From: Parachlamydiaceae bacterium
Lineage (GTDB): Bacteria > Chlamydiota > Chlamydiia > Chlamydiales > Parachlamydiaceae
Assembly: GCA_003164155.1 (NCBI GenBank)
Contig: PLSG01000546.1
Span: 1 to 11,528, forward strand
Direction of reading: 5' to 3'
Length of the DNA: 11,528 bases
This document shows positions 5,647 through 11,528 of the stretch, piece by piece. The notes beneath the pieces were generated by a model that made no database searches, was not told where the DNA came from, and worked only from the letters and a program-made list of their open reading frames with translations. Within the stretch, counting starts at the first letter, position 1. The number at the start of each line of letters is the position of its first letter. Made by a program: the position numbers and the translations under genes.

Positions 5647-6747
5647 CTATTTTGATACCGGCGTGGACTCAAGTGCCAAAATATCAAAAAGGCGACGCAT
5701 TTTATTTTGCTGCGCCTCCGTCAAAGCGTGCACCACAAAGAAACAGTCGTCGTTTTGAGTAAAAGCTGCGCGCGTCCAATTGGCTGAACCGTTTACCAAG
5801 ATGGCATCGTCGATATAGAGTGTCTTAAAGTGCAACAGTCCGCTACCTTGGCTCAAAGACACCTTTACGCCGGCTTTGGCTAAATTGTGCACAACTTCGG
5901 CGCTGACTCCCCGACCCGAATGAAAGTCAACATAGGCCTCGACGTTCACTCCGCGCCGATGGGCATTGATCACCGCCTGAGTCAGCTTGGGATGCGTCCA
6001 CGTGAACATGGCGATGCGCATAGTCTTCTTCGCCTGATCCATCAGGCTCACCAGTCTTTCCAACGCGGCCTTATCATCGGGCAAAAAGCTCAGATCGATT
6101 TTTTGCCCATCGGCCAAATAGCTGCTAAAAGGAGCGTAGCCGGCTAGCTCTGCTCCCTCCGGCGCAAGCGCTGCAGCCGCCCTTGCTGAGGGCTTGAGCT
6201 GCATGCTGCGCGCTTTGGCCCAGACATTTTCAGCCAACGCTGGATGCTGCACCCCCAACACCAAGTTGCCGTGGATGCGCAGAGACTCTGTGGTCATATT
6301 GGCCGAGCCCAGCCACGTTTGCTTCTCATCGATTACCAAGATTTTTTGATGCATCAGCCCTAAGGAAGTGCGCCGGATGGTTTTAACTTGAGAGCCCAGC
6401 TTGCGTTTGACTTGCGTGGATGTTTTAGAATCGCAGATGACTGTGACCGAAACACCATCGGCGGCTTTTTGTTTCAAGGCCCCCATCACCTCTTGATCGG
6501 TCAAAGTGTAGATGATCAACAGCACGGATTGCTTGGCGCCACCAATCGCCGTCACAAAGAGCCTTCTCAAGTCATCGCGCGTGGTGTTGGAATAGATCTC
6601 CAGAGGGTGTTCTGCATCGGGCAGTTTAACCGCGGCGATATGATTGGTCAGCCACACCAAGAGCAGAGCGAACACACTAAAAAACGCCGTCGCAGTCATT
6701 TTTTGAGAAGGCGGCCGCTTAAGAGGCCATGCACGGCCAACCTTCAT
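5647..6747 (-). CDS. Phospholipase D-family protein with two HKD motifs, membrane-anchored or exported
   Basis: A 366-residue protein with both halves of the PLD active site: HQKILVID (H133, K135, D140) followed by GSANMT (147-152), and HFKTLYID (H306, K308, D313) followed by GSANWT (320-325). The family includes phospholipases D, cardiolipin synthases and nucleases, all acting on phosphodiesters through a covalent His intermediate. A basic N-terminus (K2, R5, K10, R11, K16) precedes one hydrophobic helix (about 18-40), so it is exported or inner-membrane-anchored with the catalytic part outside the cytoplasm. Its ATG overlaps the recD2 stop as ATGA (4 nt), implying coupled translation. An internal ATG at residue 17 would keep the hydrophobic segment but has no visible ribosome binding site. 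At roughly one domain pair with no extra domains, it could be a lipid enzyme or an exported nuclease; the sequence does not decide. Confidence 0.9.
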   Translation of the reverse strand: MKVGRAWPLKRPPSQKMTATAFFSVFALLLVWLTNHIAAVKLPDAEHPLEIYSNTTRDDLRRLFVTAIGGAKQSVLLIIYTLTDQEVMGALKQKAADGVSVTVICDSKTSTQVKRKLGSQVKTIRRTSLGLMHQKILVIDEKQTWLGSANMTTESLRIHGNLVLGVQHPALAENVWAKARSMQLKPSARAAAALAPEGAELAGYAPFSSYLADGQKIDLSFLPDDKAALERLVSLMDQAKKTMRIAMFTWTHPKLTQAVINAHRRGVNVEAYVDFHSGRGVSAEVVHNLAKAGVKVSLSQGSGLLHFKTLYIDDAILVNGSANWTRAAFTQNDDCFFVVHALTEAQQNKMRRLFDILALESTPVSK

Positions 6748-8909
6748 AAGGTACCCACGACTGCCTGGAGCAGCCCTGTATAGCGTTTTTTGACATCATC
6801 CGTCTTGACGGCGATAAACAAAGCCTTTTTGTTGCCGACTAACACCACCAGGCGCTTGCCGCGCGTCACGCCTGTATAGAGCAAGTTCCTGTGCAGCAGC
6901 TTAAAATGGGTGGTATGTACGGGCATCACCACACAGGGACATTCGCTGCCTTGGTATTTGTGCACCGAAACCGCATAGGCTAAAACCAGCTCATCCAGCT
7001 CACTAAATTCATAGGTAATTGAGCGCTCGTCAAATTGCACGCGCATAAACTGATCGACGTGATCGATCTCAGCAATGCTGCCCACATCGCCATTAAAAAT
7101 TTCTTTTTTATAGTTATTGCGGATCTGCATCACCTTATCGCCCTGCATAAACTTGCGTCCAAAGCGGAGTACGGCCTCTTCTGTTTGGGGATTCAAGATC
7201 TGCTGCAGCTGCACATTCAGATTTTCAGTGCCAATCACTCCGCGACGCATAGGGGCGAGAACTTGAATGTCCTTAATGGCATTCAAGCCATATTTGCGCG
7301 GCAGCCTCTGCGATACCAAGCTGATGATAGTGCTTAAGACCTCTTCTGGCTCATTGGCCTCTATAAAGAAAAAATCTCCATCAGAGCGCATAGTGAGATC
7401 GGGAACATGTCCTTGATTAATCCTATGGGCATTGGTGACTATCGAAGAGCCGGCCGCTTGGCGGAAAATCTCGGTGAGCTGTACTACGGGAATTTTAAAA
7501 GAGCCAATCAGATCTCTGAGCACGTTTCCCGGGCCTACACTGGGTAACTGATTGATATCCCCCACAAGGATCACCCGGCAGCGATCTGGAATAGCTTTTA
7601 ACAGCCCATACATCAAGAAAGTGTCTATCATGCTAGCTTCATCGATGATCACCAAATCCGCATCCAAGGGGTTATCACGATTGCGTTTAAATCCTCCCCC
7701 CTTAGGGCTGATTTCCAACAAGCTATGAATGGTGGAAGCTGGCTTGCCGGTGATCTCGCTCATGCGCTTGGCTGCCCTTCCGGTGGGTGCCGCCAGCACT
7801 ATTTTATCAGTCAGCTGCTCCGATATGGCCAAGATGGCCTTGGTGATAGTGCTCTTTCCAGTGCCCGGACCACCCGTGATGATTTCAATCTTTTCGGTGT
7901 GCGCGGTGCACACCGCCTGATGTTGCTGGGGAGCTAACTGCATGCTAAGCACTTTCTGCGCCCAATCAATTGCCCGCGCTGTATCGATGTTGCGCAAAGG
8001 ACACTCGGCAGACTTCAAGCGTTTGATCTCGCGGGCTATTCCCGTTTCACATCTAAAAAGCTGCTTAAGCCATAAAAACGGAATGCTCTCCCCTTGAATT
8101 ATTAAATCGAAGACTTCGAGGCTGTCGTCGTCCTTTAAGAACTCGATGCGCCCTTCTATCAAAGCCATATCGACTTCTAAAATGGGATGAGCGGCGAGCA
8201 GAAATTCCGCGCGAGGATAGCACGCATGGCCGTCATCTGAAAAAGATTCCAGCACAAATTCGATCCCCGCGTCGATGCGGTGGGGATCTGTTTTAGTCAT
8301 GCCCAACTTTTGGGCTATGACATCCGCCGTTTTAAAGCCTATGCCATGGATGTCGCGAGCCAAGCTATAGGGATTTGTTTTTACCTGCTGGATGCTCTTG
8401 TCGCCATAGACTTTGAAGACCTTCTGGGCATAAGCTGGACTGACTCCATGCGACTGCAAGAAGACCATCACCTGGCGAATGGATTTTTGTTCAGACCAAC
8501 ACGAGACAATTTTTTCTTGCCGCTTGCGCCCCAATCCCTCGACTTCCAACAATCTTTGGGGTTGTTCATCTATCACATTCAACGTGTCGGCGCCAAATTT
8601 TTCAACTATGCGCTTGGCATACATAGGGCCTATGCCTTTGATCAGCCCCGAACCCAGATATTTTTTTATCCCTTCGACATCGGCAGGTGCCTCGGAGGTG
8701 CATTCCTTGACTTCGAATTGCCGGCCGTAGACCAGATGATGCTTCCACGTACCCGTGCAGCGCACCGTCTCCCCAGGCTGCAAGGTGGCAAAATTGCCCA
8801 CAATGCAGGTGGGCTCAGAGCGCTTGGGTTCGCGCAGCATAGCCACGCCAAACCCACTATCTTGATTGTGGAAAATAATTTTTTCGATGTATCCGCAAAT
8901 TTGATCCAT
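6744..8909 (-). CDS. recD2: RecD2-type ATP-dependent DNA helicase (RecD/TraA family)
   Basis: A 721-residue superfamily 1B 5'-3' DNA helicase of the RecD2 class, which works in DNA repair without RecBC. The N-terminal OB-like part (MDQICGYIEKIIFHNQDSGF) is followed by a helix-hairpin-helix region (about 80-200, with GLIKGIGPMYAKR and LLEVEGLGRKR). The motor motifs are intact: Walker A GGPGTGKST (346-354), motif Ia APTGRAAKRM (374-383), Walker B IIDEASM (421-427), motif III VGDINQLPSVGPG (449-461), FNGDVGSI (605-612), AVSVHKYQGSE (646-656) and YTGVTRGKRLVVLVG (678-692). Length is normal for RecD2. The ATG at 8909 has GAAAGG 10 nt upstream, and that sequence is also one arm of a 6-bp hairpin. 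It is the middle gene of a minus-strand operon, 66 bp after the unknown 747-aa gene, and overlaps the PLD gene by 4 nt. Confidence 0.96.
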   Translation of the reverse strand: MDQICGYIEKIIFHNQDSGFGVAMLREPKRSEPTCIVGNFATLQPGETVRCTGTWKHHLVYGRQFEVKECTSEAPADVEGIKKYLGSGLIKGIGPMYAKRIVEKFGADTLNVIDEQPQRLLEVEGLGRKRQEKIVSCWSEQKSIRQVMVFLQSHGVSPAYAQKVFKVYGDKSIQQVKTNPYSLARDIHGIGFKTADVIAQKLGMTKTDPHRIDAGIEFVLESFSDDGHACYPRAEFLLAAHPILEVDMALIEGRIEFLKDDDSLEVFDLIIQGESIPFLWLKQLFRCETGIAREIKRLKSAECPLRNIDTARAIDWAQKVLSMQLAPQQHQAVCTAHTEKIEIITGGPGTGKSTITKAILAISEQLTDKIVLAAPTGRAAKRMSEITGKPASTIHSLLEISPKGGGFKRNRDNPLDADLVIIDEASMIDTFLMYGLLKAIPDRCRVILVGDINQLPSVGPGNVLRDLIGSFKIPVVQLTEIFRQAAGSSIVTNAHRINQGHVPDLTMRSDGDFFFIEANEPEEVLSTIISLVSQRLPRKYGLNAIKDIQVLAPMRRGVIGTENLNVQLQQILNPQTEEAVLRFGRKFMQGDKVMQIRNNYKKEIFNGDVGSIAEIDHVDQFMRVQFDERSITYEFSELDELVLAYAVSVHKYQGSECPCVVMPVHTTHFKLLHRNLLYTGVTRGKRLVVLVGNKKALFIAVKTDDVKKRYTGLLQAVVGTL

Positions 8910-8919
8910 TCACCGCCAG

Positions 8920-8939
8920 CCTTTCACGATTGAGAAAGG
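8920..8939 (-). promoter_or_regulatory. Hairpin that can sequester the recD2 ribosome binding site
   Basis: Read on the minus strand, CCTTTC-TCAATCGT-GAAAGG forms a perfect 6-bp stem with an 8-nt loop. The 3' arm GAAAGG is the best Shine-Dalgarno sequence for the recD2 start at 8909. Folding would hide the site, so recD2 translation could be held down or coupled to upstream ribosomes. A six-bp stem is short, so chance is possible. Confidence 0.4.
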
Positions 8940-8942
8940 AAT

Positions 8943-8971
8943 ATGTTAGCGCATGCCAGCGGTTTTGTCTA
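8943..8971 (-). promoter_or_regulatory. Possible internal promoter for recD2
   Basis: On the minus strand, TAGACA (8966-8971) and TAACAT (8943-8948) are separated by 17 bp, matching TTGACA at 5 of 6 and TATAAT at 4 of 6 positions. It lies in the 66-bp gap between the 747-aa gene and recD2, with the start expected near 8936. It would let recD2 and the PLD gene be expressed apart from the upstream gene. Confidence 0.35.
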
Positions 8972-8975
8972 GCAG

Positions 8976-11219
8976 TTAGGGATACCAGACTTTCATATCC
9001 AACAGCGAAGTGCTATAGAGCGGCGAGAAATTATCTTCAATGGCCTTGCGAAAATCGCCATATCCCTTTTCCAGACGGAGGTGTTCCACCACCTTCAAGG
9101 CTGCCAGCATGCGTTGAAAGCGCTCGCGCTGAACCACCCTTTCTCTTTGGAGGAGGGCCGAGGAAAACACGATCATATCCAAGTAGGCAAGGTCGTGGAG
9201 CGAAAGCTCCTCTTGATTAAAGAGCTTTAAGATCACAAACATTTTGGCGCTGAAGGTCGATCCAATGTCCACGGCATCTTTGCAGGTAAAACTGAAAGAA
9301 TGCGGTCTTACGCCTTCTAGCACTTTAAGTTGCAAGAATACATAGAACAATTCGATGAAATCAATGCGCTGCAACTGTGAGAGGACATTTTTACTACCGA
9401 AGAAGACCTTGTGCACGGCCTGCATCAAATCGCTACAAAATGAGGCAAACAAGGCGTTGGAAAGCTCTGGAGGAAATAAAAAACCCGCATTTTGGTCTTG
9501 CAGGAGCTCTTCAAATTGATGCACGAACGTCTCGGTTTGATTGACGTGGGCATACGAGGCTTCTTGATAATAAAAGTCAGTATCTATATCCAGGGTCACT
9601 ACCACCAGTTGCTTTTTAAAATCCTCATGCTTTTGCAGCTCTTCAAGCACGCTGCTGCGGGCATGCTCGCGCCACGAGGTCCGGTCTTGTAGATTAAAGA
9701 CCAGGTGCCGCTTGGGAATCAGACCCTTAGCGTAAGAGCGCAAAAAGCATTTGAACTCGTCGTTGATCACCGCCTTATCGATCTGTTCTTGATGGGTAGG
9801 AGAGGGCATTTTTATCAGAATGCTCTTATACCCGCTCCATAAAATCGAATACCAATGCCCTGGCAAATTGTTTTGCACAAGGGAGTCGAAGGAGTGCGTG
9901 CCCTCTTCTTCCAACAAATCGAGCACTTTTACCAAAGGTCCGTTTGGATAGTGCTTTAAAAGCTGAGTCAATTTTTCAAAATGCCGTCCCAAGCTTTCAG
10001 TGCTTAAAAGCGGACTGCGCAAGGCAACAGCTTGGTCATTTTCGGGTGGCGCGGAAACGGCTTCTTCGACCAAACCGGCAAAGGTCGCCGAAAATTCCTT
10101 ATGTCCTGTCAAATTTAAAAATAGCATTTCACATAAGCTGTGGCATAAATTCAGCAAACAATGACTCACTTCCTTATCTCTGCCGGGAGGATAAGCCACT
10201 AGTTTATGAAATTCGCGACAACTGAGCGCGCTCCGCAAAAAAGTTTGAAAGTCTTTAAAGTACTCTGAGCAGTGTTTTTTCAAAACATCTTCGCTATAAG
10301 GAGATACATTGCAACATAAAATCAATGCCATGATGGCTTTATTCAATTCTGTCACCAACTCCCTATCCTTAAAGCGCAGCGCTTTTTTTAAAAAAATGTT
10401 AATTTGGAGGCGCGAGCCATCCAAAATGTTTTTGGCTTGCTGCTGCATTACGCACTCCCGCCAAATGCGGACATCCTTCAAATTCTGCGCATGTAAACTC
10501 TCTACGCGGTTTTCTTTTAAAAAGGGCGCACCGCCAAAATCGCACACGAGCTTGATGTTGCGGATCAGGCGGGGGTTAAAAAACCGCGAACCATCCTCTT
10601 TTCTAAGGAAGAAAAGCTCATATTCAGAGTCTTGCTTAACACTTTCAAAATCGACAAAAACATGCTTGCTTTGCATTTCAGGGGCTGTATAGTCGATGCG
10701 CGCCAACATACTGTCCATAGGCATATTCTCTTGCGAAAGCCCCAATATCCAGCGACTAAGTACTGTCTGATCGATTTTCTGATCGATTTTCTTGCGATAA
10801 AATTCTTGCAGTTTCTTATACTCTTCCAGTTCCACTATGCTAACCACCTTGTTGCCTTGCACAAGATTGTTATACTTGTCTAACTTTTTGGCAGCTTCGC
10901 CTACCAATACCATAATGGCCTTAATCCCTTCGATCGTCTGCTCATTCTCGACATAAGAGTATTCCCGCTTGTATAAATCACGGAAATAATGCAAAACCAC
11001 GCGAAAAATGTCTTTGACGCGGCTAATTGTCTGGGGTACATCGCTATTGGGAAACCAGGCTATCGAGCGCTGCCCAATCTTTGTTCCATCTACTACCAAA
11101 TCATATTCTTGTTCTTGGGCCCCTACCTCTCTTTCCCACTCGACAATATTAGCCAAGGTTTCAACAGCCTCAACAATGGGAGCCTCGACTCCCCCTTCAT
11201 AGTTAATAGCGGTACTCAT
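8976..11219 (-). CDS. Large conserved-looking protein of unknown function (747 aa), upstream of recD2
   Basis: A 747-residue protein that I cannot place in any family. The ATG at 11219 is preferred because AAGGGG lies 7 nt upstream; a GTG two codons earlier (11225) is almost touching that site. The product is mostly helical in appearance, with many Leu, Phe and charged residues, no signal peptide, no transmembrane helix and no recognisable nucleotide-binding or catalytic motif. A duplicated KIDQ (residues 144-151) reflects a 12-bp tandem repeat. It leads a minus-strand operon with recD2 and the PLD gene. From memory and with low certainty, Chlamydia genomes also have a large uncharacterised gene next to recD2, so this may be a lineage-conserved partner rather than an accessory gene. 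It could be a repair cofactor, a secreted effector or unrelated to RecD2. Confidence 0.82.
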   Translation of the reverse strand: MSTAINYEGGVEAPIVEAVETLANIVEWEREVGAQEQEYDLVVDGTKIGQRSIAWFPNSDVPQTISRVKDIFRVVLHYFRDLYKREYSYVENEQTIEGIKAIMVLVGEAAKKLDKYNNLVQGNKVVSIVELEEYKKLQEFYRKKIDQKIDQTVLSRWILGLSQENMPMDSMLARIDYTAPEMQSKHVFVDFESVKQDSEYELFFLRKEDGSRFFNPRLIRNIKLVCDFGGAPFLKENRVESLHAQNLKDVRIWRECVMQQQAKNILDGSRLQINIFLKKALRFKDRELVTELNKAIMALILCCNVSPYSEDVLKKHCSEYFKDFQTFLRSALSCREFHKLVAYPPGRDKEVSHCLLNLCHSLCEMLFLNLTGHKEFSATFAGLVEEAVSAPPENDQAVALRSPLLSTESLGRHFEKLTQLLKHYPNGPLVKVLDLLEEEGTHSFDSLVQNNLPGHWYSILWSGYKSILIKMPSPTHQEQIDKAVINDEFKCFLRSYAKGLIPKRHLVFNLQDRTSWREHARSSVLEELQKHEDFKKQLVVVTLDIDTDFYYQEASYAHVNQTETFVHQFEELLQDQNAGFLFPPELSNALFASFCSDLMQAVHKVFFGSKNVLSQLQRIDFIELFYVFLQLKVLEGVRPHSFSFTCKDAVDIGSTFSAKMFVILKLFNQEELSLHDLAYLDMIVFSSALLQRERVVQRERFQRMLAALKVVEHLRLEKGYGDFRKAIEDNFSPLYSTSLLDMKVWYP
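10767..10790. repeat. 12-bp tandem duplication inside the 747-aa gene
   Basis: CTGATCGATTTT is present twice in a row, in frame, encoding KIDQ-KIDQ on the minus strand. It is a small in-frame tandem duplication within a helical region and leaves the reading frame intact. Confidence 0.8.
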
Positions 11220-11234
11220 AATCACACCCCTTTA

Positions 11235-11258
11235 TTACATTTCAGTTGTTAAATGTAA
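11235..11258. promoter_or_regulatory. Perfect 8-bp dyad over the predicted start of the recD2-operon transcript
   Basis: TTACATTT-CAGTTGTT-AAATGTAA is a perfect inverted repeat with an 8-nt centre. It begins 1-2 bp downstream of the minus-strand -10 at 11260-11265 and ends 2 nt before the ribosome binding site of the 747-aa gene. This is where a repressor operator would sit; as RNA it would be a 5' stem-loop. Confidence 0.45.
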
Positions 11259-11259
11259 C

Positions 11260-11289
11260 AATATAATTCAGATTTTGATTCCCTAACAA
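11260..11289 (-). promoter_or_regulatory. Probable promoter of the 747-aa gene / recD2 / PLD operon
   Basis: On the minus strand, TTGTTA (11284-11289) and TATATT (11260-11265) are separated by 18 bp, or 17 bp if the -10 is read as TTATAT. Matches are 4 of 6 and 5 of 6. Transcription would start near 11253, about 34 nt before the ATG, inside the dyad at 11235-11258. Confidence 0.45.
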
Positions 11290-11313
11290 CATTTTCACAT
11301 ACTTTTGTTTTAA

Positions 11314-11341
11314 TTTACAAAGAAATAGACGAATTTAATAT
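11314..11341 (+). promoter_or_regulatory. Possible divergent promoter for a gene beyond the right edge
   Basis: TTTACA (11314-11319) and TAATAT (11336-11341) on the plus strand are separated by 16 bp, matching consensus at 5 of 6 and 4 of 6 positions. Transcription would start near 11348 and run through the inverted-repeat-rich leader to the edge. A+T-rich sequence around it makes chance matches likely. Confidence 0.35.
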
Positions 11342-11367
11342 TTAAATATATTGTGATTTTCCAAATA

Positions 11368-11484
11368 AGGCTTTCACATATAGTTTTGAGCCTCTTTGAT
11401 TAATCAAGAGCTTTGTAGGGGGAAAGCCACAAATCAGCTCCCCTTAGTTCCTTCACAGGGGAATCTGACCTATATACCGTGAAA
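11368..11484 (+). promoter_or_regulatory. Structured leader with competing inverted repeats (candidate riboregulator)
   Basis: Several stems overlap here. TTTCACATATAG (11372-11383) pairs with CTATAT-ACC-GTGAAA (11470-11484), 12 bp with a 3-nt bulge. GGCTTTC (11369-11375) instead pairs with GAAAGCC (11422-11428). AGGCT (11368-11372) can pair with AGCCT (11389-11393). TCCCCT (11439-11444) can pair with AGGGG (11417-11421) or with AGGGGA (11457-11462). TTGATTAATCAA (11396-11407) is a perfect palindrome. The leader sits between a possible promoter and a strong ribosome binding site, as expected of an attenuator or riboswitch-like element. No known riboswitch class was recognised. Confidence 0.4.
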
Positions 11485-11513
11485 AAATGTAAATTCTTTG
11501 GAGGGTTTATATA

Positions 11514-11524
11514 CAAAGGAGGGA
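11514..11524 (+). promoter_or_regulatory. Strong ribosome binding site at the window edge
   Basis: CAAAGGAGGGA is a near-ideal Shine-Dalgarno sequence and the window ends 4 nt later, so a plus-strand gene probably starts at or just after 11529. A second purine block, TTGGAGGG, at 11498-11505 lies upstream of it. No start codon is visible inside the window. Confidence 0.5.
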
Positions 11525-11528
11525 ACTT

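Noticed and set aside
6388..6783. Plus-strand 131-codon ORF
   Set aside because: Antisense to the PLD-family gene and the recD2 end; a shadow frame.
8280..8933. Plus-strand 217-codon ORF
   Set aside because: It is antisense to the conserved recD2 N-terminal region; no family motif, no independent start signals.
1..11528. tRNA, rRNA, CRISPR array, transposase or integrase genes
   Set aside because: I looked for cloverleaf-like motifs, regularly spaced repeats and transposase or recombinase motifs and saw none; the short repeats present are described separately.

Overview
The window looks like a chromosome segment of a Gram-negative, LPS-making bacterium. My best guess is an environmental member of the Chlamydiota. 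The main reason is the LpxB region. A duplicated, membrane-embedded 'lipid-A-disaccharide synthase N-terminal' (LAB_N) protein sits directly in front of lpxB in the same reading frame, and in Chlamydiaceae I recall these two parts being one fused protein. The other chromosomal-type genes (RecD2 helicase, a two-HKD phospholipase-D-family protein) fit this but do not prove it. The taxon is an inference.

Layout. (1) Positions 115-3489, plus strand: a tight four-gene envelope operon made of a GT2 glycosyltransferase, a LAB_N membrane protein, lpxB and a DUF374 acyltransferase. Gaps are 7 and 15 bp, and the last two genes overlap. (2) Positions 3490-3937: gene-free DNA with a striking ~184-bp inverted-repeat element built from 9-bp CGCAAAGA-like units, then a ~100-bp segment with nested inverted repeats, then a good sigma70-type promoter. 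(3) Positions 3938-5629, plus strand: a more A+T-rich accessory block with a 45-codon ORF, a 309-residue protein with a Rossmann/SAM-methyltransferase-like core, and a 146-residue protein of unknown family. (4) Positions 5647-11219, minus strand: a three-gene operon read from right to left, consisting of a large protein of unknown function (747 aa), the RecD2-type helicase and a membrane-anchored PLD-family protein whose start overlaps the recD2 stop by 4 nt. (5) Positions 11220-11528: a divergent intergenic region with promoter-like sequences on both strands. On the plus strand it holds a leader with several mutually exclusive inverted repeats ending in a strong ribosome binding site at the very edge, so another plus-strand gene probably begins just outside the window.

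How the genes may work together. LpxB makes the lipid A disaccharide. The DUF374 protein is a plausible late acyltransferase for the same molecule (the LpxJ family is DUF374). The GT2/LAB_N pair could make and handle a lipid-linked sugar for envelope modification. The minus operon combines DNA repair (RecD2) with two proteins whose link to it is unknown. The most unexplained parts are the accessory block, the repeat-rich DNA before it, and the structured leader at the right edge. No tRNA, rRNA, CRISPR array, transposase or integrase gene was seen.
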